Assembly: GCA_948144175.1 (NCBI GenBank) | Contig: CANXME010002466.1 | Coordinates: 62,001-126,000 of the forward strand | Length of the DNA stretch: 64,000 nt | Reading direction: 5' to 3' | From: Closterium sp. NIES-65 | Taxonomy: Eukaryota > Streptophyta > Zygnematophyceae > Desmidiales > Closteriaceae | In this document: in pieces, positions 29,456 through 40,417 of the stretch | Layout of the letters: every line of letters begins with the position of its first letter | How positions within the stretch are numbered: position 1 is the stretch's first letter | The notes under the pieces: generated by a model | Seen by the model: the letters and a program-made list of their open reading frames with translations, nothing else | What the model was told of the DNA's origin: nothing | The model's database searches: none | Made by a program: the position numbers and the translations under genes

Positions 29456-30311
29456 TTCGTCCGCGTGTGCCTCTCACCTTGTTGGTGCAACCCTACGGTT
29501 TGCACTCGGCTTGTTGTCCGTGTGCGTGCATGTGTGTGTGTATGGAATGGTATGAGGGCATGGGATAATATATATTTCATGCTTATAATTGTGTGTGAAT
29601 GTTGAGTCATGATGTCGAGTGTGTGTGTCGAGTCAATAGCGAGTTATCGCTAGACGCGTGTTACGCGGTCGTTTGTGTCTCGCGCGCGGTTTTTATTTTT
29701 GTCGTGCGCGGTTTCTATTTTGTCCTGTGTCGAACGTTCAGTGTGTCGCAGGTGTGTGCAGCAGACCCATCAAGAACTCAAGGATGAGTTTATGATGAAG
29801 AGCCCGAGCCTTGGTGTCAAGCCTCAAGTGATTTCGAAGCTCGCCAAAAGGGTACACCTCAAGATATTGAAGATAGTTACATTACTTTGTGTAGTGTAAC
29901 ATTTCACTTGGTGTAGGCCCTAGTGAAGGGTAGTTTCGAGACCCTTCGTGGTTGGGGACAGTGTGGCACTGTTCCATATCACTGTACCTCGGCTCTTGGG
30001 GTTTGTAGGAGCTGGGAGTCATTCCCAACTCGTAACGCTTCATATCTCTTCCTATTTTGTGTTCTAAGACTATAGTGGCTGCCATAGTGCCGTTCGTTCA
30101 AACCGACACTGTGTCGTCAATACTTGGTGAAATTGTGCGATCTAAATTGCCTATTGTAGGCGACGTTAAGACGCTCCAGATCCAAGTTGAATCAGGTAAT
30201 TTAAAGTTGTGACCAGAACGCTATGAACGTTTAAAACCGCTGTGCAGAAATCCGGCTGTGCACTCTATCTTTCGTTTTAGGCACATTGGAGCCTATTGTG
30301 ACTATAACACA
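29456..30311 (+). other. AT-richer insert of unknown origin in E5
   Basis: About 850 bp with visibly lower GC and no copia similarity I can see. It holds a TATATATTTCATGC stretch near 29570, GT-rich DNA, and an LTR-like segment from about 29895 (TGTAACATTTCACTTGG then GTGTAGGCCCTAGTGAAGGG). GAAGGGT and ACCCTTC at about 29935-29957 can form a stem. A short reading frame near 30080-30300 (ILGEIVRSKLPIVGDVKTLQ) is not recognised. It could be a solo LTR plus leader of another element. Confidence 0.5.
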
Positions 30312-32374
30312 CCTCACAGTAGCTGCACGACTGGTACGGTCACCGTCAGGGTCGCGCTTCTGGAGCTCGGGGCTCTGCCGCTGGAGGTACTTCTTCTGAC
30401 GTCACTGGAGCTGGGAGTGGTCCTGATCCCGGAGGTGCTCGTACTGGGGGTACTGGAGCTGCTGGGGCTGGAGGTGCTGAGCCTGAGGGTGCTGCTACTG
30501 GAGACACTGAGGCTAGAGACCGTGGGATTGGAGGTGCCGGTTCTGGGGGTGCTTTTGCTGGTGGAGCTGGTCCTGGAGGAGCTAGCGCTGAGGGATCTGT
30601 AGCTGCTGGAGGTGCTAGAGCTGCTGGGGGTACTGGAGCTGCTGGTGCTCGTGGCACTCCACAGCCGCGCCTGTTCTTTGCTCCTCCGTCTCCGTCGTCC
30701 CAGCCACCACCTGACTCTGTGCTTCGCCAGGTTCTTAGTCTCCCTTTGTCTACTGGTCTTCCGTTACTCCCTGGCTCACCACTGCGTGCTCCTTCTCTCT
30801 ACACTGAGCAGACAGGGGGTCTTACTAAGCGTCGTGAGCCTGCATCGCGTCCTGTGTCGCCTGTCCGTTCTGGTCGTTCCAGTCGTCGTGTCCCTCGTTT
30901 GCGTCGGCCGGCTGTCTCCGGCACCCACCTCGTTGTCCGTCGTCCTTCCTCTCCTCCGCAGCGTGTTCCCCTGCCGTCCCCTCCTACTTCTTCTGTGCCT
31001 ACCGTTCCTGAGCTTGAGTCTGACCGCACCCGTACTGCTCACCCTCCTTTTACGTGTCTGCTAGCCACAATTGTCACTGATCCGTCGTTTGAGTCTGCTG
31101 CTGCGTCTGCCTTAGTCGCTGAGCTTGTTGACTTTACTGCTGCGTGTCGTCTAGACTACGCCGCTAGTCTTGTTGTTGAGTCTGGGTCTGTCTGTCCTCC
31201 GTCCGTCGAGGGTGACTGTGCTCTTAGCACAGACGTCCTTGAGGACAGGCACGAGGACCTTGAGTGTCTTGCAGCCGCTGCGCCTCATCTCGTGTCCATG
31301 CTGCTTGCCCCTGAGGGAGACCCAGATGCTCTAGACATCCCGACCCCGCGCTCTTACGCTGAGGCGATCGCAGGTGAGTACTCCTCTAAGTGGCAGACCG
31401 CCATGGACGCAGAGATGGCATCCTGGAAGTCCACAGGCACATACGTCGATGAGGTTCCCCCTCCTGGGGCGAACATGGTCAGTGGCATGTGGATTTTCAG
31501 GGTGAAGCGGCCGCCAGGTTCTTTGCCTGTCTTCAAGGCTCGTTACGTTGCCCGAGGCTTCAGTCAGAGGGAGGGAGTCGACTTCTTCCAGACCTTCTCC
31601 TCCACCCCGAAGATGACTACTCTTCGGGTGCTGCCGCACGTTGCCGCTCAGCTTGACTACGAGCTTCACTCTCTTGACTTCAGCACAAACTTCTTACAGG
31701 GCAGCCTGCACGAGGAGATCTAGCTGTGCCGTCCACCTGGCTTCACTGGGTCGTTCCCTCCTGGTACCCAGTGGAGCCTCCGGCGGCCAGTCTACGGTCT
31801 CCGCCAGTCGCCGCATGATTGGCATGACAAACTGAGGACGACACTTGCGGCTCTTGTGTTTGCTCCATCGATTGGTGACCCATCGCTGTTTTTGCGCACC
31901 GACACTTCGCTGCCGCCGTTCTACATCCTTGTGTACGTCGACGATTTGGTCTTTGCCACTGCTGACATTGAGGCTCTCGCCCTGGTAAAGTCGGAGCTGC
32001 AGAAGAGACACACATGCACAGACCTGGGTGAGCTGCGCAGCTACCTTGGCTTGCAGATCACCCGGGACAGAGCACGCCGCACCATTACCCTGACTCAGTC
32101 ACACATGGTGCAGCAGGTCCTTCAGCGCTTCGGCTTCACCTGGTCCTCAGCACAGGCCACTCCTCTGGCTACAGGTCACTCACTCTCAGCTCCACCTTCG
32201 GACGAGTCCGTAGAGCCGAGTGGTCCTTACCCAGAGCTAGTGGGCTGGCTCATGTACCTGATGACCTGCACTCGTCCTGACCTTGCGTACCCTCTTGGCC
32301 TTTTGGCTCGCTACGTGGCTCCTGGTAGGCACCGAAAGGTGCACATGGATGCTGCTAAGAGGGTACTACGCTAG
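30312..32374 (+). pseudogene. pol: E5 second linker copy and reverse transcriptase
   Basis: Starts with a second, diverged PQ-LHDWY motif, a Gly/Ala tract and PLRAPSLYTEQTGGL. RT then reads AMDAEMASWKSTGTYVDE, SGMWIFRVKR, KARYVARGFSQREGVDFFQT and LDFSTNFLQGSLHEEI. TAG 31721 replaces Trp. YVDDLVFATADIE is intact and SHMVQQVLQRFGFTWSS follows. TAG 32372 replaces Tyr in KRVLRYL. Confidence 0.87.
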
Positions 32375-32908
32375 TTGTGCAGTACATCGGGCATGGGGCT
32401 CGTGCTTGGAGGATGGGGCGACGTTGTCCTCACTGGTCACTGGGACGCTTCTTGGGTTGACGACCAGGCTACGCAGTGGTTGTCACAGGGTTACACCTTC
32501 AGCCTTGGCTCTAGTTCAGTTTCTTGGCGTTTTACACGCTCCTCTTTAGTTCTCAGCTCCAGTTGTGAGGCAGAGATCTATGCCACAGCCATGGCTGCAC
32601 AGGAGTTACGCTAGCTCACCTACCTGCTGACCGACTCGGGAGAGCGGCCTCGTTCTCCTCCAGTGCTGTACGTCGACAACAAGGCCGCCATTGCCTTGTG
32701 TCAGGAGCACAGACTAGAGCACAGAACGAAGCACATCGCTCCGCGCTACTTCTTGGCTCAAGAGTTGTAGCAGCGTGGTCAGCTTCGTCTTGCTCACGTG
32801 GCCACTCGGGCCAACATTGCTGATGTGTTCACCAAGGCTCCATCTGGTTATCATCAGCGTTTTTGCACTCTATTAGGCCTTGTGCCCACGTTTCCTCACT
32901 TGCTGTAG
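32375..32908 (+). pseudogene. pol: E5 RNase H
   Basis: CSTSGMGLVLGGWGDVVLTG, SSSCEAEIYATAMAAQEL, TAG 32612 in place of Trp, LYVDNKAAIALCQEHRLEHR, TAG 32768 (CAG origin), and ANIADVFTKAPSGYHQ. Natural end TAG 32906. Confidence 0.86.
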
Positions 32909-33157
32909 ACTTTGTCTGTACTGTGATATATATTTATAGATATATACATATTTATATATGCGTGCATGCTTGCTCTGCTAGGTAGAGATGACTGTGCTGT
33001 TGTTGTTGCATGTATACCTCTGCATGTGAACTGGCCTTGTGGCCCGTTTGCTTGTGCTCAGTGTGTGTGGTGACGTTGTGATCCACCCTGAGCTTGCTTT
33101 GCTTCTCTTGAGTGGTCTTGTGACCCATTGGTCTCCCCCAATTTGCCTATGGGGGTG
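32909..33157 (+). promoter_or_regulatory. E5 3' untranslated region and polypurine tract
   Basis: TATATATTTATAGATATATA near 32925, the GTGATCCACCCTGAGCTTGC block, then CCCCCA...TGGGGG with the polypurine tract before 33158. Confidence 0.78.
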
Positions 33158-33290
33158 TGTCAATTATGTGCATGTTATATCTGTTTAGGCTGTAGTGGGG
33201 TAGCCAATGTAAGGTACAACCCCTTAGGGTTCTCATCCTTGTACCAAAACTTCATCGATACTCGACCATCCCCACCAACCTACTCTAACA
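33158..33290 (+). repeat. E5 3' LTR (about 133 bp)
   Basis: Starts TGTCAATTATGTGCATG and carries the core TTAGGCTGTAGTGGGGTAGC. The 3' half has diverged, and the end at CTAACA (33290) is inferred from length and CA terminus. Confidence 0.75.
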
Positions 33291-33950
33291 ACAGCGACGG
33301 ATTGCCAGGTACTGATCCACGCAAAAATACAGGGAGCAGCAGTGAAGATTTTCATAAACGGAGGAGCAAGTCACAGCTTAGTTAATACCACAACCGCACC
33401 AAAACTGCAACTAACGCTTAGTCGGTGTTTATCGGAGATAGACGCACGCTTAGTTGACGGTACGCCGCTAGCCATACGGGAGAAGATGGAGAGAATAAAA
33501 GTCCGCTGCGGGGGGGAACTTCGGGTTTACAAAGGAAATGCTCGGGACGACATTGGATGGGCACGACATGCTACTGGGACATGATTGGCTGCGACGGTAT
33601 AACCCACGAATCGACTAGACGAAGGGTAGCTGCACTGTGCGAAGTAGCGGTAACTGGGTCAAGCTACCTCGCTGGTTGTTGCTCGAGTCTTCAACGGTCC
33701 ACGTCAACGTCATCATAATGAAACGGGCTGTCGCCGCTGGAGCTGACGTGTACGCGGTGGTTATTGCAGTGATAGGAGAAGTAGAGCAGTCGAGCGATTT
33801 TCAAAGCTGCTGGCAGGGGTACCGCCCGAACTGCAGGAATTGTTGAAACGATACCCGGGGATATTTTTCGACGACTTACCGGAGGGACTGCCACCTCACC
33901 TGGCACACGATCACCGAAGAGAGTTAGAACCCGGGGCATAGCCAACCGTA
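33291..33950 (+). pseudogene. pol: Gypsy P protease region
   Basis: Retropepsin-like region. QVLIHAKIQGAAVKIFINGG then ASHSLVNTTTAPKLQL resembles the gypsy protease start, but the catalytic D of the usual DGGASH is N (INGGASH). Further frames to about 33600 and 33850-33940 (probable RT N-terminus) are interrupted by stops and shifts. Confidence 0.72.
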
Positions 33951-35040
33951 CAGCGACTGTTTAGAGTGACACAGCCCGAGCTCGACGAGCTGAGGAAGCG
34001 GTTAGATTACCTGTTAGAGAAAAATTTCATCTGACCGAGTTCATCACCGTTTGTCGCACCAATACTGTTTACACCGAAAAAAGACGGAGGGTTTCGCATG
34101 TGCATTGACTACAGAGCACTGAACATGGTTACAGTCAAGTCGTGATACCCCATCCCCCGCGTCGACGAACTGATAGATCAACTGCGAACGGCACGGGTCT
34201 TTTCGAAAATCAACTTACGGGGAGGTAACCACCAGATTAGAGTCGAACCATCAGACTGCGCCAAAACAACATTCAGAACTAGGTACGGATCTTTCGAGTA
34301 CACCGTGATGCATTTCGGGCTGACCAACGCACCGACAACTTTTGAGATGACCATGAATGAGGCGTTTAGGCTGCATTTAGATAAATGCGTGATAGTTTAC
34401 CTTGACGCCATCCTCGTCTACAGTCACGACAAGCAGCAGCACTTAGCAAATCTGGAAGCAGTGTTTAGATTTTTAGACGAGCACCGGCTACTGACCAAGG
34501 GTTCCAAGTGCGAGTTCTTTCAGGACAGGTTAGATTTCTCGGGGCACGTTATTTCGGAGGCTGGAGTTGAGATTGACCCAAAGAAACTGGACACGGTCAA
34601 AGCGTGGCACCCCGCGACAAATATCACGGAGCTGCAGAGTTTTTTAGGGTTCGTTAATTACGTGCGTTGGCTCGTCCTCGACATGGGGAGATTAACAGCC
34701 CCATTGACGGATCTGCTATGGAAGGGGGTCGCTTTTACGCGGGGGGGAGAAAGAGCATGTTGCCTTCGCTGCCCTGAAAAATGTTCTCTGCTCACCACCC
34801 GTACTGCGCATCGCCGACCCACACCGCCCATTTGGCGTAGTTACAGACGCAAGTGATATCGCCATTAGAATTGTGTTGCTACAAGATTTCGGCAACGGCC
34901 TACAACCCATCGCATACGAGTCACGAAAACTGCATCCGCCCGAGAAAAATTACCCGATACACGACCGCGAAATGCTTGCGATCGTGCACGCATTCAAAGT
35001 GTGGCGCTGTTACTTGACCAGCCCAGACGTGACATTACGC
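33951..35040 (+). pseudogene. pol: Gypsy P reverse transcriptase and RNase H
   Basis: RT motifs in order: [79 protein letters not shown] and VYLDAILVYSHDKQQHL. The second catalytic Asp of YLDD is Ala. TGA stops at about 34033 and 34146. RNase H follows: VTDASDIAIRIVLLQ, GLQPIAYESRKLHPPEKNYP and HDREMLAIVHAFKVWRCYL. The gene stops at LTSPDVTLRP, where K1 leader DNA begins. Confidence 0.87.
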
Positions 35041-35607
35041 CCTCCGCCGCGCCGCGACGCTCTGCCCGCACGCTGTTCGCCGCCGCGCGCCCTGCCTGCG
35101 CGCCACTCGCCGCCGTGCACCCTGCCCTGCCCGCGCGTCGCTCGCCACCGCGCGCCCTGCCCTGCCCACGCGCCGCTCGCCGCCGCGCCCCTGCCCTGCC
35201 CGCACGCTGCTCGCCGTCGCGCCCCTGCTCTGCCCGCGCGTCACCCGCTACCGCGCGCCCTGCCTTGCCAGCGCGCTGCCAGCAGCCGCGCGCCCTGCCT
35301 TACCCGCGCGCCGCCCTTTGCTGCGCACCCCTGCCCTGCCAGCGCGCCGCCACCAGCAGCGCGCCCTGCCCTGCCCATGCGCCGCTAGCAGCCACGCTGC
35401 CCTGCCTGTGCGCAGCTTTGCTAGCCGCCGCCCTACCCTGCCCTGCTTAAGCTGCCCTGCTGCTACCGCGCTTGCTTGCTCTGCCCGCTATGGCGACTCT
35501 CAGCGTCCTCACCTTCGATTCGGAGGGCCGCCCGATAGAGTTTGATTCTTAGCTCGATGACTTACAGCTGTACTTACTGAGGGACACTAAGGACAGTGCT
35601 TCCCTCG
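35041..35607 (+). mobile_element. Copia fragment K1: leader and Gag start
   Basis: Leader minisatellite (35045-35400) of GCCCTGCCCGCGCGCCGC units, then ATG 35490 (MATLSVLTFDSEGRPIEFDS) of a Gag related to that of E1-E4. TAG at 35550 interrupts it after 20 codons. The frame continues LDDLQLYLLRDTKDSAS to the primer site of J. No LTR is present on the left. Confidence 0.82.
35329..35585 (+). repeat. 257-bp direct repeat, left copy (with 48550-48806)
   Basis: Leader end and Gag start of K1, about 97% identical by eye to 48550-48806. Both copies share the same TAG (35550 and 48771), so they are duplicates of one already broken copy or share a broken parent. Confidence 0.85.
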
Positions 35608-35650
35608 TGGTATCGAGCAGGTTCCCTCGTGGGAACTGTTCCTAAGGCCC
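35608..35650 (+). promoter_or_regulatory. J primer binding site and hairpin
   Basis: TGGTATCGAGCAGG at 35608, stem GTTCCC (35621-35626) with GGGAAC (35631-35636). The GGGCCC palindrome has decayed to AGGCCC. Confidence 0.85.
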
Positions 35651-35739
35651 TACTACTGCTTCCGCTGCTACTCAATCTGTCGCACGCCCCGCGGCGTGCG
35701 CGGCGCGCGGCGATTTCCTTTCTGGCGCGCGCCCCGAGG

Positions 35740-36440
35740 CGCGCGACCCCGCCTCTCTCGTCGCGGCCCCGCCCCCTGTCGCGGCCCCACCCTACGTCGC
35801 GGCCCCGCCCTACGTCGCGGCCCCGCCCCTCGTCGCGGCCCCGCCACCTCTCATCGCGGCCCCGCCATCTCTCGTCGCGGCCCCGCCACTCTCGTCGCGG
35901 CCCCGCCCTTTGTTGCGGCCCCTGCCGCCCTTCGTCGCGGCCCCTGCCGCCCTTCGTCGCGGCCCCTGCCGCCCTTCATCGCGGCCCCTGCCGCCATTCT
36001 CCACCGCGGCCCCGCCACCTCCCTTGCGGCCCCGCAGCCCTGCACCGACCCGGCCCCGCCTCTGCTGGCCCCGTCGCCTGCCCCTGCGGCCCTGGCTCCA
36101 CCTCTGCCGGCCCCGGCGCCGCCTCTGCTGGCCCCGTCGCCGCTCCACCCGGCCCCACCGCCGTCCCCAGGCGGCCGCGCCGAGTCACCCGAGCCGCCCG
36201 AGCCGCCCGAGCCGCCCGAGCCGCCCTAGCCGCCCGAGCCACCCGAGCCGCCCGAGCCGCCCGAGCCGCAGCGCCACCTCAGCCGCCCGAGCCGCCGGGT
36301 CGCCGAGCCGCCGAGCTGCAGTTGCTGCCGAGCAGCCGTAGCCGCCGAGCCGCCCGAGTCGCCCGAGCAGCCGAGCCGCCCGAGTCGCCCGAGCCGCCGA
36401 GCCGCAATTGCTGCAGTGCTGCCGTGCCGCCGAGTCGCCG
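35740..36440 (+). repeat. J leader minisatellite
   Basis: CGTCGCGGCCCCGCC units (35755-35920), GCGGCCCCTGCCGCCCTTCG units (35910-36000), other GGCC-rich units to 36160, then GCCGCCCGA 9-mers (36190-36290 and 36330-36400). CTGGTGAGC at 36467-36475 ends the leader. Confidence 0.86.
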
Positions 36441-36469
36441 AGTCGTTGAGCCTGCTCTTCCCACCACTG

Positions 36470-36565
36470 GTGAGCCCCTGCCTTACTAGCGCGCTGCCTG
36501 TTGCTTGCTTGGCTGCCTGCCTTACTGCTGCTACTCCTGCTCCTGCTTCTACTGGCGGCGGCCAG
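36470..36565 (+). promoter_or_regulatory. J intron-like leader end
   Basis: GTGAGC (36470) followed by a C/T-rich stretch (CTGCTGCTACTCCTGCTCCT) ending GGCGGCCAG directly before ATGCAGCTCCAG. Resembles a 96-bp intron with donor, pyrimidine tract and CAG acceptor. Confidence 0.4.
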
Positions 36566-37533
36566 ATGCAGCTCCAGCAACGCCCACGCGCGTCTCTCAT
36601 GCCCCAGCAGCTTCGTGAGTGGTACGCTCAGAGTAGAGGGTCTCTCAGTTCTGTTCGCTGCTCTTACGTGATTCGCACTGGTGCTCGGACTGGTCAGCCT
36701 TGTGGGACGCCTAGTCACACACCGTCCCGCTGCTTCGCCCGTCTGAGCGACGCCTGGCGTACCGAGTTTGGCGACGAGGCTGAGCTCCCCGACTGGGTGG
36801 AGTTGCTTAGGCAGAGGGTAGATATATTTGCTCTTGACTATGATGCTATTCTCACTGCCATGTATGCATTGCCTACTAGTGCTGACCGTGCCGGTCACCT
36901 GTGCGTACCGCCTGACCCGGGTATAGAGCCTGCTGCTCTAGCTGCTGGTGCGGCTGCTGCTCTGGGTGCTAGTGTGTCTCCTGCTCCAGGTACAGGTGCG
37001 GCTGCTGCTCTAGGTGCTAGTGAGTCTGCTTCCTCAGGTGCGGGTGAGTCTGCTCTCTCAGGTACCGCGTCAGCTCCGGCCTCTCACACCTTCACCCTTG
37101 ACTCGGGGGCTTCCCGCTCCTTCTTTCGAGACTGCACAAAACTCAAGCTGCTTGGTCGGCCAGTTGCAGTCTCGCTGGCAAACCCCTCTAGGGGCCCTGT
37201 CCTTGCTCACTTCTCCACTGTCCTCCCGTGTCCGGCGGCCCCCTCTGGCACCCTGTCTGGTCTTTACCTCCCTTCGTTCTCTACGAACTTGGTGAGTGGT
37301 GCTGACCTGCAGGATGCGGGGGTTCACCAGTTCACTCCTGCGAGTCAGCGGGTGACCCACTGCACGGACGCTCGGACAGGCCGACACCTGGCCACGTTTA
37401 CTCGTCGGCCGGGGTCAAGCCTGTACACACTGACCTCTGCGTCTCCTCCAGTTGCTGAGCCTGGTTGGGTAGCTGCGTCGGGTCAGGTGTTTGCTGCAGC
37501 GTCCAGGTCTGGTCCTGAGTCTGCCCCCTGTTC
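36566..37533 (+). pseudogene. pol: J zinc knuckle and protease
   Basis: ATG 36566, MQLQQRPRASLMPQQLREWY, then CX13CX4HX4C (CSYVIRTGARTGQPC...H...C). ALDYDAILTAMYALP is the conserved block. Protease LDSGASRSFFRD is intact. Start choice rests on ATG conservation in E5 and S; the frame is also open upstream through leader repeats. A 2-base loss near 37533 shifts the frame. Confidence 0.87.
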
Positions 37534-38563
37534 GTCGTCTCCTGTCTCACGAGACTCTCCTCTGGCACCACCGCCTTGGTCACCCCTCTCTGCTTCGGCT
37601 CAGAGGCATGGCCTCTCGTCTTCTTGTTTCTGGTCTCTCCCGGTCCCTCCCTCCCCTTCCTCAGGGCCCTGGCCCTACCTGTGTCCCCTGTGTCGAGGGG
37701 CGCCAGCGTGTTGCCCCTCACTCCTCCCAGTTTCCTCCGACAGAGGCTCCGTTGCAGACGCTTCACATGGACATGTGGGGCCCAGCCCGCGTCCGTGGAC
37801 AGGGTCACGAGCGCTACTTCCTGCTAGTTGTTGACGACTACTCGCGTTACACCGCAGTCTTCCCCTTGCGCAGCAAGGGTGATGTCACTGAGGTGCTGAT
37901 CGACTGGATCCGCGCAGCTCGTCTCCAGCTCAGGCAGAGCTTTGGCTCGGACTTTCCTGTTCTGCGTCTGCAGTCGGACAGAGGCGGGGGTTTTCCTCTG
38001 GCCTTCTGAGAGCCTACTGTCGCGCACGGGGCATCCGTCAGACCTTCACGCTTCCGGACTCTCCGCAGCAAAATGGGATTGCTGAGCGCCGCATTGGCCT
38101 GGTCATGGACGTCGCTCGTATGTCTATGATGCATGCGGCTGCCCCCCGTTTTCTGTGGCCGTTTGCGGTCTGGTACGCGGCGCATCAGATCAACCTCCAC
38201 CCCAGGGTCTCCAGGCCGGAGACCTCCCCAGCCTTGCTGTGGACGGGGAAGGTTGGCGATGCGTCGGCGTTCCGGGTCTGGGGATCTCGGGCGTTTGTCC
38301 GCGACTTGTCTGCGGACAAGCTGTCCCTTCGTGCTGCTCCTTGCATCTTCCTGGGGTTCCCGCCTGACGCGCTTGGGTGGAAGTTCTACCACCCCACCTC
38401 TCGCCGTGTTCTGTCCTCCTAGGACGTCACGTTTGACGAGTCGGTCCCCTACTACCGCCTCTTCCCCTACCGCACTCCGTCCCTCCCCCCGCCCCAGCTC
38501 TTCCTTGTACCAGGTCCCCCCCAGGTAGACCCCCTCCCCCCTCAGGGTCCTTCCCCTTCAGGT
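37534..38563 (+). pseudogene. pol: J integrase
   Basis: LLSHETLLWHHRLGHPS, CVPCVEGR, core LHMDMWGP, QSDRGGGF (His changed to Gln, Glu to Gly around the intact second Asp) and IAERRIGLV. An indel at 37988 shifts the frame back. The C-terminal half has TSPALLWTGKVGDAS and SADKLSLRAAPCIFLGF. TAG 38420 replaces CAG in LSSQDV. Confidence 0.86.
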
Positions 38564-40417
38564 GTGTCCCACGTAGACGCAGTCGAGCCTGTCGAGGTCA
38601 CTGGTGACTCTGGTGCTGCTGAGGGTGCTGAGCCTGGGGGTGCTAAGCCTGGGGGTGCTACACCTGGGGGTGCTGAGCCTGGAGGTGCTCCGCCTGGAGG
38701 TTCTCCGGGTGCTTCGTCTCGCCGGGAGCCACTCTCTCCACAGGAGCTACGCGAGTGGTTTGCCCTGCGCTGGAGCCGTGCTGATGGTGCTGGAGGTTCT
38801 TCGGCTACTGGGGGTGCTGAGCCTAGGGGTGCTGAGCCTGGGGGTGCTGAGCCTGGGGGTGCTACGCCTGGGGGTGCTGAGCCTGGGGTTGCTGAGCCTG
38901 GGGGTGCTGAGCCTGGGGGTGCTGAGCCTGGAGGTGCTCCGCCTGGAGGTTCTCCGGGTGCTTCGTCTCGCCGGGAGCCACTCTCTCCACAGGAGCTGCG
39001 CGAGTGGTTTGCCCGGCGCTGGAGGCGTGCTGCTGGTGCTGGAGGTTCGTCGGCTACTGAGGGTACTGCTGTCGCGGGTCCCGGAGGTGCTCGTCCTGGG
39101 AGTACTGGAGCTGCTGGGCCTGCAGGTTCGACTGGAGCTGGTGCTGCTGAGGGTGTTGGCGCTGAGACTACCACTGGCGGTCCTGCTGTGGGTGCTCTTG
39201 GTGCTGCTGGAGGTTCTGGAGCTCCTGGAGGTGCTGCTAGAGCGGGTGCTCTTGTTGGAGGTACTGGTGCTGTCCCTGCTGTTTCTGGAGTCGCCACGTG
39301 GCCTCGACCGTACTTTGTTCCACTACTGCAGCACGTTCTTGGTCTTCCACCTTCTACTGGTCCTCCTCCTCCCTTAGAGTGTCCACAGCCTGTCCCGTCA
39401 CAGTTACAGTTGCAGCCTACCTCCCCTTTGCCTGCTCCTTCTCCCTACACTGGTCCTACTGGGGGTCTTGCTGAGCGTCGTGAGCCTGCGTCTCGCCCTA
39501 CGTCGCCTGTCCGTGCTGCTCGCGCTAGTGGTCGTGGTTCGCGTCTGCGTCCTCCTCCTGTCCTTGGCACGCACAGGATGTCTCTGCGTCCGTCCACTGC
39601 TCCTCTGCGTGCCCCTTTGCCTTCTCCTCCTGAGTCCTCTCTTCTTGCTCTTGCCGACCCGGAGTCGGACTCTCTTCCTGCTGCCAGTCCTACTGTCACG
39701 CGTCTCCTGGCTACTGTTGTCACTGACCCTTCTTTCGAGTCCACTGCTGCGTCTGCCCTAGTTGCTGAGCTCGTCGACTTTGCTGCTCGCTGTCGCCTAG
39801 ACTACGCTGCTAGTCTTGTCGCTGAGTCCGAGTCTGTCTGTCCTCCGTCCGTCGGGGGTGAGTGTGCCCTTGGCACGGACGTCCTTGAGGACAGGCAGGA
39901 GGAGTTCCAGTGTCTGGCAGCTGCTTCACCTCATCTCTTGTCCGTACTGCTTACCCCTGACGGAGACCCGGATGCACTTGACATCCCGACTCCGCGCTCT
40001 TACGCGGAGGCGATAGAGGGTCCCTACTCCTCTCAGTGGCAGGCAGCTATGGATGCAGAGATGGCTTCCTGGAAGTCCACAGGCACCTACGTTGACGCTG
40101 TCCCCCCTCCTGGGGCGAACATTGTCAGTGGCATGTGGATTTTCAGGGTGAAGCGGCCGCCGGGTTCTCCGCTTGTCTTCAAGGCGCGTTACGTGGCTCG
40201 TGGCTTCAGTCAGCAGCAGGGAGTTGACTATTTTCAGACCTTCTCCCCCACCCCGAAGATGACCACTCTTCGGGTACTGCTGCACGTTGCTGCTCACCGT
40301 GACTACGAGCTGCACTCTCTCGACTTCAGCACTGCTTTCTTGCAGGGCAGCCTGCACGAGGAGATCTGGCTGCGCCGCCCACCTGGCTTCACTGGGTCTT
40401 TCCCTCCTGGTACCTAG
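38564..40417 (+). pseudogene. pol: J linker and RT N-terminal part
   Basis: 617 open codons. The linker holds a tandem duplication of about 250 bp: APPGGSPGASSRREPLSPQE followed by LREWFA appears at about 38690-38765 and again at 38935-39010, separated by AEPGG repeats. A Gly/Ala tract and WPRPYFVPLLQHVLGLPP lead to RT: AMDAEMASWKSTGTYVDA, SGMWIFRVKR, KARYVARGFSQQQGVDYFQT, LDFSTAFLQGSLHEEIW. TAG 40415 replaces CAG in PPGTQWSL. Confidence 0.9.

Larger units (their letters stand above)
26259..33290 (+). mobile_element. Copia element E5, gag-less subfamily, 5' truncated
   Basis: Lies between gypsy P gag and protease. The 5' LTR and primer site are missing. The element starts inside its leader and ends with a 3' LTR at 33158-33290. 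No capsid-type Gag exists: the leader passes directly to an ATG (26738) before the zinc knuckle, as in J and S. An AT-richer insert (29456-30311) splits the linker. Numerous TAG stops. Confidence 0.88.

Noticed and set aside
28912-29610. 232-codon Ser/Thr-rich minus-strand frame
   Set aside because: Antisense of the E5 linker repeat running into the AT-richer insert; composition artefact.
29895-30080. Definite LTR in the E5 insert
   Set aside because: Resemblance to the superfamily core is partial and no primer site or partner was found; kept only as a possibility.
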